DNA of 64,000 nucleotides from DTU098 sp964498525. Its GTDB lineage: Bacteria > Bacillota > Desulfotomaculia > Desulfotomaculales > Pelotomaculaceae. Location of the stretch: assembly GCA_964498525.1 (NCBI GenBank), contig CAZCGU010000002.1:124001-188000 (forward strand). The letters are read 5' to 3'. Position numbers and translations under genes: made by a program. Shown here in pieces: positions 9,006 to 17,030 of this stretch (position 1 is the first letter of the stretch; every line of letters starts with the position of its first letter). The notes under the pieces were generated by a model. That model was not told the origin of the DNA. It saw only the letters and a list, made by a program, of their open reading frames with translations, and made no database searches.

Positions 9006-10334
9006 TCAGGTACCAGGTACGCTGTCCTTGCTGTCCTGTTCCCGCCGGGTCTGGCGGCGTACCCGGTAATTGTCTTGCAGCAGGTAAAGGGTAGGGATAA
9101 TGTAGAGGGTAAGGGCTGTGGAGAGCATCAGCCCGGAAATGATGGCGATGGCCATGGGCTGCCACAGTGCGCCGCCGGCTATTGCCATGGGGGTAAGGCC
9201 CCCGACGGCGCAAAGCATGGTCAGGAGGATCGGCCTCAGGCGGGCCTGACCGGCCTGGGCCAGTGCTTCCCGCAGGGGTTTACCCTCCTTTACAGCCATT
9301 TCAACGAACTCGATCAACACTATACCGTTTCGCACGACTATCCCCGCCAAACTGAAGAAGCCCATGGCGGCCATGAAGCCGATGGGGTTGCCGGTAACAA
9401 AAAGTCCGATCAGCGCCCCACACACGCCCAAGAATACCGTTACCATAATTATCAGCGGTTTAAACAGGGAATTAAACTGCGTGGCCAGCAGCAAGTAAAT
9501 CACGACCATCATCATCAGAGACAGGCGGCCCATATCGGAAAAAGTTTTGTCGCCCTCTTCCTCTTCACCGCCGTACTCTATTTCGTAGTCCTGGGGAAAC
9601 TGGTAAGATTGCAGGCTTTTTTTCAGGTCTTTCAATACCACGGACGGAAGGCGGCCCTGGGTGTAGCTCGATACAGTGACAGTACGTACTAGTTGATCGC
9701 GGTTGATCTGGCTGACAGCCCAGGCCGGGGTTACCTCGGCCACCTGGCTGAGCGGGATACCTGCCCCGTTGATCCCGGAGGGGACAGGCAGGATTTTTAG
9801 CTGCTCCAGCGGGAGGGACTGGGTTTTGGCGGCCTTTAAAACTACATTTATCTGTTCGTCCGGCAGCTGGTAGGTGGAAACAGTCATGCCGCCGGTGGTT
9901 AACCGCACGGTGGATGCTACGGACATGTTGGTCACCCCAAGACGGTTGGCCCGTTCCTCGTCGATCAGGATTTTGTACTGGAAGATATCCGGCCCCATGG
10001 TATCGTCTATGTTGATTGCACCGGGGACACCCCGCAGCCTGGCGCTGATATCGGCTGCAATGGTTCGGAGGGTTTCCAGGTTTTCTCCCTTAATCCGGAC
10101 AGCTACCGGGGCGCCCACCGGAACTCCCTGTTCAAGTTTGCGGACAAGGATGCTGGCGCCGGAAATCTGTTTCCTGAGCTGTCCGCGCAGAACTTCAACC
10201 AGCTGGTCCGGGTTCCTCAGCCCCCGGCCCCGCCGGGTATTTACGTAAATACCAGCTTTATTGGCACCGCTGACATATTTAACTTCATTATAATAAAACT
10301 GGGGGAAGGATTTCCCCACATAGCTTGCTATCAT
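9006..10334 (-). CDS. RND efflux permease, C-terminal part (after in-frame stop)
   Basis: 442 codons in exactly the same frame as the upstream half (10341-12125), separated by one TAA and two sense codons. It carries the second periplasmic lobe and the last membrane bundle of an AcrB/MexB-type transporter: DIFQYKILIDEERANRLGVT, the loop GEEEEGDKTFSDMGRLSLM, then six helices including LIIMVTVFLGVCGALIGLF and PILLTMLCAVGGLTPMAIAG. The ATG at 10334 has no Shine-Dalgarno site, so independent translation would need reinitiation. Together the halves make about 1047 codons, a normal RND length, so one nonsense change appears to be the only lesion. Probable pseudogene; a sequencing error is possible. 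Confidence 0.8.
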   Translation of the reverse strand: MIASYVGKSFPQFYYNEVKYVSGANKAGIYVNTRRGRGLRNPDQLVEVLRGQLRKQISGASILVRKLEQGVPVGAPVAVRIKGENLETLRTIAADISARLRGVPGAINIDDTMGPDIFQYKILIDEERANRLGVTNMSVASTVRLTTGGMTVSTYQLPDEQINVVLKAAKTQSLPLEQLKILPVPSGINGAGIPLSQVAEVTPAWAVSQINRDQLVRTVTVSSYTQGRLPSVVLKDLKKSLQSYQFPQDYEIEYGGEEEEGDKTFSDMGRLSLMMMVVIYLLLATQFNSLFKPLIIMVTVFLGVCGALIGLFVTGNPIGFMAAMGFFSLAGIVVRNGIVLIEFVEMAVKEGKPLREALAQAGQARLRPILLTMLCAVGGLTPMAIAGGALWQPMAIAIISGLMLSTALTLYIIPTLYLLQDNYRVRRQTRREQDSKDSVPGT

Positions 10335-10340
10335 TTCAAT

Positions 10341-12125
10341 TTAGGGCAGTTCGCCCAGGACCGCTTCAACCCCCATGACCTGACCCATTGTTTCTTCCAG
10401 AGTGGAGGTGGTAGGGGTGGTAATGTCTACCAAAAATTCACTTCGATCGGCAGCAGGGAAAAAGCTTTTGCCGATAAAGGGGATTAGAGCCAGACTTACT
10501 GCCATAAAAACTGCGGCCAGGGCAAGGGTCTGCCAGGGCCGGCGGAGCGCCTTTTCAATGGTTTGACGGTAAAAGGCCAGCAGGCGCCGGAAGGTTCCCT
10601 CCGCCAGCCCGCCGTCCCTCCGGAAAAAGGCTGCAAGTGCGCCATGCACTGGTTTTTCCCGCCGGGCAGCCAGTTGGAACCGTACGATTGGGGTCAGGAA
10701 AAGGGAGACCACAAGGGAAGCCAGCAGGGTGACGGTAACAACCTGGGGCAGTGAGAAAACAAATTCACCGATGTTTCCCTCAAGGAAAAATAGCGGGGCA
10801 AAGGCTGCAATAGTGGCTACTGTGGCGTTGGTAATTGAATAGGCAACCTCCCGGATGCCCAGGGTGGCAGATTTAAGGGGACTATCTCCCAATTCCAGGT
10901 GGCGCTGGATATTGTCGTTGGTCACGATGGAGTCATCCACCAGAATGCCCAATACTATAACCAGGGCGGCCACGGAAACCTGATGCAGCTTCAGGCCCAT
11001 CATCCCCAGTGGTCCCATGCCCAGTAATATCGAGAGCGGTATGGCAATGGCCACCAATATGGCGCCGAAGGGCGGCAGGGCCAGCAGACACACCAGAAAA
11101 ACTATGCCCATGCCAATAAAAAGTTCCATATAGAGATGGTTGAACTGCTCTTTGGTGCCTATGGCCTGGTTGAAGACGATGCGGGGTGTAACTCCCGCCG
11201 GCAACGTCCGGCTGAGGTTCTGCTCAATGTAGGTCTGGATGCCGGCAGCCACATTGACCCGGTCAATATTTTCCTTGGGGTAAAGCACCAGGGAAACAGC
11301 CGGCGTTCCGTTGGAGCGGACCAGTACCGCCGGATCGGCAGTGGTGAGAGTTACAACGGCTATATCGCGGAGATAAACAGGGTTTCCCCCGGGGGTAACC
11401 TTTAAAATGGTCCCTCCGATAACCTGGGGTTCAAGGTATTCACCGGTGGTCTGGATGGCTATACCATAGGGCTGATCCTTCAACTTGCCGCCGGGGATGG
11501 TGACGTTGCGGACCTTGATGGCATCTGCCACATGATTCCAGGTCAGATTGTAGCGGGCCATCCGCTCCATGTCCAGGACCACCTGGATCTCCCTTTCGGG
11601 GAGTCCTTCACGCCGGATCTCCGCCACGCCGGGCAGTCCCTTTAGTTCGTCTTTAACTTTGCGGCTGACGGCCTCCAATTCCAGGTAGTCCAAACCGGGG
11701 GCCTCCAGGTGTAAAACCATCATGCAGGTACGGATTAGCTCGGTATTGAGTTGCGGTTCATGGGTCTCGGCGGGCAGGTCCCGGCTGACTTCTTCGATTT
11801 TGTAGCGGACATCGTCCCATGCTTTACTGGTGTCCAGGCCGGGGTAAACCTCGATCATGATTACGGAAAGGCTTTCTGAGGAGGTTGACGTAATTTTTTT
11901 GATCCCCTTAATGGTCTCAAAACCTTCCTCCAGGGGTTTTGTAACCAATTTTTCAACTTTTTCCGGATTGGCCCCGGGATAGATGGTAACCACCCTGGCA
12001 ATGAGCATGGTAATATCGGGATCCTGTTGACGGGGAATGGTATAAAAGCTCGCCAACCCCCACAGTGAAGCTGCTATAAAGAAGGTTAAAATGATTCTTT
12101 TGTATTCAATTACCCTGCGCAGCAC
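10341..12125 (-). CDS. RND efflux permease, N-terminal part (truncated by in-frame TAA)
   Basis: 594 residues from a GTG at 12125 preceded by GGAGG at 8-nt spacing; a TTG eight codons further up is an alternative. N-terminal helix YKRIILTFFIAASLWGLASF, then the porter domain (PRQQDPDI, YPGANPEKVEKLVTKPLEE, the SLSVIMIEVYPG strand). Next are the first six-helix bundle with the proton-relay region (IVLGILVDDSIVTNDNIQRH holds the tandem DD of helix 4) and the start of the second half (GKSFFPAADRSEFLVDI). The frame ends at TAA 10341-10343 after AVLGELP, in the middle of the second porter lobe. The same frame continues beyond, so the gene is broken by a point nonsense codon. It lies downstream of its adaptor gene. 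Confidence 0.85.
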   Translation of the reverse strand: MLRRVIEYKRIILTFFIAASLWGLASFYTIPRQQDPDITMLIARVVTIYPGANPEKVEKLVTKPLEEGFETIKGIKKITSTSSESLSVIMIEVYPGLDTSKAWDDVRYKIEEVSRDLPAETHEPQLNTELIRTCMMVLHLEAPGLDYLELEAVSRKVKDELKGLPGVAEIRREGLPEREIQVVLDMERMARYNLTWNHVADAIKVRNVTIPGGKLKDQPYGIAIQTTGEYLEPQVIGGTILKVTPGGNPVYLRDIAVVTLTTADPAVLVRSNGTPAVSLVLYPKENIDRVNVAAGIQTYIEQNLSRTLPAGVTPRIVFNQAIGTKEQFNHLYMELFIGMGIVFLVCLLALPPFGAILVAIAIPLSILLGMGPLGMMGLKLHQVSVAALVIVLGILVDDSIVTNDNIQRHLELGDSPLKSATLGIREVAYSITNATVATIAAFAPLFFLEGNIGEFVFSLPQVVTVTLLASLVVSLFLTPIVRFQLAARREKPVHGALAAFFRRDGGLAEGTFRRLLAFYRQTIEKALRRPWQTLALAAVFMAVSLALIPFIGKSFFPAADRSEFLVDITTPTTSTLEETMGQVMGVEAVLGELP

Positions 12126-12269
12126 AAGCCTGACCTCCGAATTAGCCAATTAGTTTAAAACAGCAAGCAGTTTAACATTCGCGGCAGAAGCATTCAGACC
12201 AAAGATGTTGACAGGGCGATAACAGCGGAAAATGACAATAAGCACTTCCCTTGTCGGTCCTGTTAATCT

Positions 12270-13445
12270 TCAGGGATTTTGTTTTAAAACCGGGTCGCCG
12301 TCGTGCAGGTACAGGGCACCCCGGACCACCAACTCCTCCCCGGGAGCGAGACCGTCAACAACCTCGACTAGGCTGCCGGCAGTGTCGCCGATCTTGATGT
12401 ATCTGGCGTGACAGCGATCGTCACGGACCACAAAGACATTTACTGCAGAACCACGCTTGACCAGCGCCCCGACGGGTATCCAGACTGCGCTGTCTGTTTG
12501 GCGCCGGCTTGCCACCCGGGCAACCATACCCGGCTTTAAGGAATGTCCGGGGTTGCCGAGTTTTACTTCCATCAAAAAGGTGCCTGTTTGGGTGTCAACC
12601 GCGGGGTTGATCCGGCTGACCACGCCCACCCAGCTTTGACCGGGCAGGTCGGGACTGGTAACATCGGCGGGGTCGCCTTCCTGCCAGTCCTTTAACGCTG
12701 AAGCCGCAAGTGTGACCTCCACCTTAACCTGGTCCAGGTTGCCGATAATGTAAACAGGGGCGCCTGGGCTGACTATTTCACCGCTTTCACCGTACTTTTT
12801 AAGTATAGTTCCCCCAAATGGCGCCCTTAAAATGGTATGTCCGAGCTGCAGCTGGGACAAGCCGGCCTGGGCCTGGGCCCGTTGATAGTCGGCGACGCTG
12901 GCGCCCCGGCCCTCGAAGTATGCCGCCTGGGCCTGACGGTATTTGGCCTCGTACAGTGACAGCTGAATTTCAGCATCATCGAACTGGGCCCTGGATAATG
13001 CCCCTGCCTCGTAAAGACTTTTAGCCCGGTCGTAATCAAGCAGGGCTTTATTGAAGGCTACATCAGCCTGTTCAAGCAGTGCCGCCGCCTGTTCGACAGC
13101 GGCCAGGGCTGCTTCTGTGGCGGCGCCGGCTGCATCGGCCTGGGCCTGGAAATCGGCAGGATCGAGGGAGGCCAGGGACATTCCCTCTTCCACTGTGGTC
13201 CCCTCGTCCAGAAGGGAGCCAATTATTCTGCCGCCCACCTGAAATCCAAGCCTTGCCTGTTGTGAAGGCAAGACGATGCCCGCCAGGCTGCCCCATGGCC
13301 GCGTGGTTTGTGCCTCGACAACCGTTGTTTCCACAGCCCTGGAACCGGGCGAATCTGTGTTTTGTTTGTTCTGTTCGGGGATCATACAGGCTGACAATCC
13401 AAGCAAAGCGATAAACAAAACCCCTAAAAAATAATTTTTAGCCAA
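12270..13445 (-). CDS. RND efflux membrane-fusion (HlyD/AcrA-type) adaptor lipoprotein
   Basis: 391 residues from TTG 13445, chosen because GGAGG lies seven bases upstream and the sequence then begins with a lipoprotein signal (FLGVLFIALLGLSAC, lipobox LSAC). Barrel-sandwich halves flank a long alanine-rich coiled hairpin (about residues 95-215), with LDPADFQAQADAAGAATEAAL on one side and LQLGHTILRAPFGGTILKKY on the other. Beta-barrel (VSRINPAVDTQTGTFLMEV) and membrane-proximal domains follow. It links an RND pump to the rest of the envelope. It is first in the leftward operon with the split permease, and its promoter overlaps a palindromic operator at 13490-13512. No TetR regulator gene is adjacent. 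Confidence 0.88.
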   Translation of the reverse strand: MAKNYFLGVLFIALLGLSACMIPEQNKQNTDSPGSRAVETTVVEAQTTRPWGSLAGIVLPSQQARLGFQVGGRIIGSLLDEGTTVEEGMSLASLDPADFQAQADAAGAATEAALAAVEQAAALLEQADVAFNKALLDYDRAKSLYEAGALSRAQFDDAEIQLSLYEAKYRQAQAAYFEGRGASVADYQRAQAQAGLSQLQLGHTILRAPFGGTILKKYGESGEIVSPGAPVYIIGNLDQVKVEVTLAASALKDWQEGDPADVTSPDLPGQSWVGVVSRINPAVDTQTGTFLMEVKLGNPGHSLKPGMVARVASRRQTDSAVWIPVGALVKRGSAVNVFVVRDDRCHARYIKIGDTAGSLVEVVDGLAPGEELVVRGALYLHDGDPVLKQNP

Positions 13446-13483
13446 AGTATTTTCCTCCGCAAAGGTAAAAAAACAATAATTAA

Positions 13484-13512
13484 TTGACAAGTATAAAGTT
13501 GTACTTTATACT
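13484..13512 (+). promoter_or_regulatory. Consensus promoter overlapped by a 10-bp palindromic operator
   Basis: Rightward: TTGACA (13484-13489), 17 nt, TATACT (13507-13512). The spacer and -10 are occupied by the perfect inverted repeat AGTATAAAGT-TGT-ACTTTATACT (13490-13512). On the opposite strand TTGTGA, 16 nt, TATACT can be read towards the adaptor gene, so one repressor dimer could control both directions. The repeat has the look of a TetR-type operator; the regulator is not in this window. Confidence 0.75.
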
Positions 13513-13574
13513 CACAAATATAAAATTCCTGCAATTGGTTGTCAAGGAATATTTGACCGTTGCAAGTGGTGTCT

Positions 13575-13703
13575 ATGGCCGGACATCCTCGCCTGAAAGA
13601 AATCATCTGCGATGACCTGGAGGAGATATTGAATAATGCCCCCGGGGTAAGGGGAAGGCCTGGCCGATTGCGGGAAGTTAATCAACTAAAAAAGGAAAAA
13701 TGA
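13575..13703 (+). CDS. Hypothetical 42-residue protein
   Basis: ATG at 13575, stop TGA at 13701-13703 overlapping the ATG of the next frame (13700) in an ATGA junction, which is typical of coupled translation. It lies 63 bases downstream of a consensus promoter. The product is small and charged (MAGHPRLKEIICDDLEEIL, then a basic tail ending in LKKEK), with no recognised domain. The ribosome site is poor (AAGTGGTG), and in-frame GTG codons just upstream (13566, 13569) could serve as starts. It could be a leader peptide or a chance frame. Confidence 0.35.
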   Translation: MAGHPRLKEIICDDLEEILNNAPGVRGRPGRLREVNQLKKEK

Positions 13704-14599
13704 TTACACCATTAATAATGGATAAAACCGGCAAAAGTAAAATGCTTTGTTCCAACAACCTGCCGGCAGTTTTACAGGGGGCTTTTGATATGGGCGGAGC
13801 GCAAAGAATAGTATCTTTAGTACCTTCATTCACAGAGATTCTTTATTTCCTGGGCCTGGAAGAGCGGCTGGCCGGGGTAACGGAACACTGCGATTATCCC
13901 TCCCAGGCCAAAACCAGGGCTAAAGCCGGCACATTCGGCCGGCCCTCGACGGCCGTGATCCTTTCCCTTAAGCCGGATTTGGTCCTGGCGGACGCCGCTC
14001 TCCACAGGGCAGCCGCAGTTGAGCTGCGCGGGGCCGGAATCGAGGTAATTGGCTTTACCCCTGGCAGTATGGACGACATCTTTGGGTTTATGGAAAAAAT
14101 CCTGCAGCTCTGCCGGGTTGAGGATGCCGGACGGGAGCAGATCAACAGATTAAAAGAAAGGGTGGAGCAGCTGAGCCGTAAATCCGGCCGGGACAGGCCC
14201 GGGGTTTATTGCCTGATGAGTACAGATCCCCTTATTACACCGGGACCTGGCTCGTTTCAATATGATGCCCTCCAGAAAGCCGGCGCGCGCCTGATGAATT
14301 TTCAGACGAAGGAGCCTTACGTGGTGGTTTCGCCAGAGCAAATGGTCGCCTTTAATCCTGAAGTAATTGTGTTTTGCGGTGTGGCGGAAGGGCAAAGGCG
14401 CCCCCCGCCCTGTAAGGGCTGCGTTGCTGAACGGCCCATCTGTCAAAGAACGCTAAAGGATTTAACAAACGGGAAGTGGGTTAAAACAACAGCGTTCCGG
14501 GAGCGAAGGGTTTATCCCTTGCCCTGTCATTGGATTTGCAGGCCCGGTCCCAGGTTAATTGACGGAATGGAAAAGCTGCATAGTATTTTTTCCAGGTAG
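13700..14599 (+). CDS. BtuF/TroA-like helical-backbone binding protein with cysteine cluster
   Basis: 299 residues if the ATG at 13700 is used (AAAGGA upstream, ATGA overlap with the small frame before it). An ATG at 13790 with AGGGGG nine bases ahead is a serious alternative and begins right at the conserved domain. RIVSLVPSFTEILYFLGLEE, then VTEHCDYPSQA and LSLKPDLVLAD, mark the periplasmic-binding fold used for cobalamin/Fe-siderophore uptake, ending in the family's RPGPRLIDGMEKLH. There is no signal peptide or lipobox and no ABC permease nearby, so uptake is not assured. The C-terminal part has five cysteines (C238, C241, C248, C276, C280 in CKGC, PICQ and CHWIC), suggesting a metal or Fe-S site. 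Substrate unknown. Confidence 0.75.
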   Translation: MITPLIMDKTGKSKMLCSNNLPAVLQGAFDMGGAQRIVSLVPSFTEILYFLGLEERLAGVTEHCDYPSQAKTRAKAGTFGRPSTAVILSLKPDLVLADAALHRAAAVELRGAGIEVIGFTPGSMDDIFGFMEKILQLCRVEDAGREQINRLKERVEQLSRKSGRDRPGVYCLMSTDPLITPGPGSFQYDALQKAGARLMNFQTKEPYVVVSPEQMVAFNPEVIVFCGVAEGQRRPPPCKGCVAERPICQRTLKDLTNGKWVKTTAFRERRVYPLPCHWICRPGPRLIDGMEKLHSIFSR

Positions 14600-14737
14600 C
14601 TTTCGTTAATTGCTGAATGCATAATCCAAAAACTGCATATTATTTTCCTGGCCGCCAAGCCTAATTATCAAGGGAAGCGGTTTATTTTTTTAATTCGGTC
14701 AAACCAAAGATGCAGCCGGAAATTCCGATCGGACCTA

Positions 14738-14766
14738 TTGACAGGGTTAAAATCCGGAATTATAGT
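14738..14766 (+). promoter_or_regulatory. Promoter of the MarR-ABC exporter operon
   Basis: TTGACA (14738-14743), 17 nt, TATAGT (14761-14766). TTAGCTAA (palindrome, from 14770) and CGGAA-A-TTCCG (from about 14717) flank it and could be MarR-type operators. TTG start of the regulator is about 50 bases downstream. Confidence 0.75.
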
Positions 14767-14815
14767 TAATTAGCTAAATAATTTAGGTGCGAAATTAAAT
14801 TGAGGGGGGCTTTTC

Positions 14816-15280
14816 TTGAATGATAATGTTAGCGGGATTTCCCGGCGGCTAATGGATTCTTTTTTACAATTCGAAAGAGTGCAGTGGCGCCAAAGATCCC
14901 TGGTTGGCCTGAAACACAGCGAATTATTAATTCTTTATACCATAAAATGCAAAGCCGCCCCTGATGGCCCCGGGATTAAGGTTTCGGAGCTGAGCGAACT
15001 ATTAAGGGTTACTTCCCCCACAGTCACACAGTTTGTTAAAAACCTTGAATCCAGGGGATTTATTGAACGCGGCAGGGACCACCGGGACAGGCGCGCCTGC
15101 CCCATTAAGCTTACGGAAAAGGGTGAAGCAACGATAGAAAAGGCGCTTTACCATGTTTTAAAATCCTTTGACGGACTGGTTGAATATTTAGGGAAGGAAG
15201 ACAGCAGCCATTTAATCCTGCTTCTGGGTAAAGTGTCTGGTTTTTTTGATGAAATGAAAAGGCAAAGCCCGTTGTTTTAG
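14816..15280 (+). CDS. MarR-family transcriptional regulator
   Basis: 154 residues, TTG start after GAGGGGGG. Winged-helix DNA-binding domain at about residues 33-105: ELLILYTIKCKAAPDGPG, then VSELSELLRVTSPTVTQFV (recognition helix) and the wing FIERGRDHRDRRACPIKLTE, whose DRR-x-x-x-x-x-LT is the MarR signature. Long helices at both ends serve dimerisation. It is followed within 20 bases by the two ABC exporter genes, so it most likely senses a compound and represses its own operon, as is usual for MarR-exporter pairs. The ligand cannot be predicted. Confidence 0.9.
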   Translation: MNDNVSGISRRLMDSFLQFERVQWRQRSLVGLKHSELLILYTIKCKAAPDGPGIKVSELSELLRVTSPTVTQFVKNLESRGFIERGRDHRDRRACPIKLTEKGEATIEKALYHVLKSFDGLVEYLGKEDSSHLILLLGKVSGFFDEMKRQSPLF

Positions 15281-15299
15281 GACTGGAGATGATTGAATC

Positions 15300-17030
15300 T
15301 TGTTTAAATTAATAAGATATCTTAAACCGTACTCATTTCAAATAGCTTGTGTGATGATCCTTGTTCTGTTCCAGTCGCTCTTTGAACTGTATTTGCCCTT
15401 TCTTATGTCAAAAATTGTTGATAACGGCATCGTCAACGGGGATATCGACTACATTATCCGGACCGGCGGGGTAATGCTCCTTGTTGCCGGCTGCTGCGCT
15501 TTCTGCGCCGTTTCTTCAGGGTATTTTGCCGCCAGGACCGCCACAGGTTTTGGCAGGATCCTGCGCAGTAAAATATTTTCCCATGTAGAGGATTTTTCAC
15601 TTCAGGAATTTGAGAGAATTGGAACCCCTTCACTTATTACCAGAACCACAAACGATGTCACTCAGGTTCAAATGTTAACGCTGATGATGCTGCGTATTTT
15701 CGTCAGCGCCCCGATCATGTGCGCCGGCGGTGTAATCATGGCGGTTTCCATGGACCCCACCCTGTCGCTGGTTCTGGTTGTTGCCGTTCCGGTGCTGGTT
15801 GTGATCATTTCGATCATTACCGGGAAAAGCTTGCCCCTCTTTAAGGCGATGCAGGGCAAAATCGACAGGATCAACCTGATTCTGCGGGAAAATCTCAGCG
15901 GCATCAGGGTGATCCGGGCCTTTAACCGCACCGGTTACGAAAGGGAGCGTTTTAATGAAGCTAATCTTGATTTGACCGGAACTGCTGTCAGGGTCCACCG
16001 GATGATGGCAACTTTAATGCCGGTTTTAATGCTGGTAATGAACCTTACCACTGTGGCAATTATCTGGTTCGGCGGGATCCGTATTGACACCGGGCATATG
16101 CAGGTTGGCGCCTTGATGGCTTTCCTCCAGTACGCCATGCAGATTATGTTCTCACTGCTGATGGCCTCGATGCTTTTTGTGATGATCCCCCGCGCTGCCG
16201 CTTCGGCGGAAAGAATTAATGAGGTGCTTGACACCGCGCCGTCCATCCGGGATGGGGTCCGGACCAGGAAGTCCGGGGGCGGCGAAGGCGGTTTTGTGGA
16301 ATTCAAAAATGTTTCTTTTAGCTATCCAGGCGCGGAAAAGCCCGCCCTTAGCAACATATCTTTTAAAGCCAGGCCCGGCGAGATAACAGCTATTATTGGT
16401 GGCACCGGGGCGGGAAAAACAACCCTAATTAACTTGATCCCACGTTTTTATGATGTCGACAGTGGAAGCATTATGATCAACGGCATGGATATCCGGGATC
16501 TGACGCAAAAAGACCTGAGGGCCAAAATTGGCCTGGTTCCGCAAAAAGCAGCGCTGTTTACCGGGACCGTGACGGAAAATATCAGATTCGGCAAGCCGGA
16601 CGCCGCCACTGAAGAAATCCGACGGGCTTTAGATACCGCCCAGGCAACCGGGCTTGTTTCCAATTTGCCCGAAGGTTTGGATTCAGTTATCGCCCAGGGT
16701 GGTACAAACATCTCCGGCGGTCAAAAACAGCGGCTTTCCATTGCCCGGGCGCTGGTTAGAAAACCTGAAATTTATATATTTGACGACAGTTTCTCAGCCC
16801 TGGACTACAAAACAGAGGCCGGCTTGCGCAGGGCGCTCAGGGGGGAAACAGCAGGCGCCTGTGTGCTGATTGTTTCCCAGAGAGTAAGCACCATTAAGAA
16901 CGCCGAACAGATTATCGTTTTAGATGAAGGTAAAGTTGCCGGAACGGGCAAACATATAGAATTGATGGAAAGCTGCAGGGTGTACCGGGAAATTGTTTTA
17001 TCGCAGCTTTCCGGGGAGGAAATTGCATGA
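15300..17030 (+). CDS. Heterodimeric ABC exporter subunit, degenerate ATP site
   Basis: 576 residues, TTG start. Six-helix exporter domain in residues 1-300, ATP-binding domain in 335-570. Walker A GGTGAGKTTL, signature NISGGQKQRLSIARAL, but Walker B reads IYIFDDSFSALD, with Asp replacing the catalytic Glu, and the switch segment reads LIVSQRVST, with Gln in place of His. That pattern is known from the non-catalytic partner of BmrC/BmrD, LmrC/LmrD and TM287/288-type heterodimers. The stop overlaps the next start in ATGA (17027-17030), so both subunits are made together. Likely multidrug or lipid-like substrate export, controlled by the MarR protein upstream. Confidence 0.9.
   Translation: MFKLIRYLKPYSFQIACVMILVLFQSLFELYLPFLMSKIVDNGIVNGDIDYIIRTGGVMLLVAGCCAFCAVSSGYFAARTATGFGRILRSKIFSHVEDFSLQEFERIGTPSLITRTTNDVTQVQMLTLMMLRIFVSAPIMCAGGVIMAVSMDPTLSLVLVVAVPVLVVIISIITGKSLPLFKAMQGKIDRINLILRENLSGIRVIRAFNRTGYERERFNEANLDLTGTAVRVHRMMATLMPVLMLVMNLTTVAIIWFGGIRIDTGHMQVGALMAFLQYAMQIMFSLLMASMLFVMIPRAAASAERINEVLDTAPSIRDGVRTRKSGGGEGGFVEFKNVSFSYPGAEKPALSNISFKARPGEITAIIGGTGAGKTTLINLIPRFYDVDSGSIMINGMDIRDLTQKDLRAKIGLVPQKAALFTGTVTENIRFGKPDAATEEIRRALDTAQATGLVSNLPEGLDSVIAQGGTNISGGQKQRLSIARALVRKPEIYIFDDSFSALDYKTEAGLRRALRGETAGACVLIVSQRVSTIKNAEQIIVLDEGKVAGTGKHIELMESCRVYREIVLSQLSGEEIA

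Noticed and set aside
8853..9692. 279-codon plus-strand frame overlapping menG and the RND gene
   Set aside because: Antisense to conserved RND transmembrane sequence; Gly/His/Gln-rich shadow.
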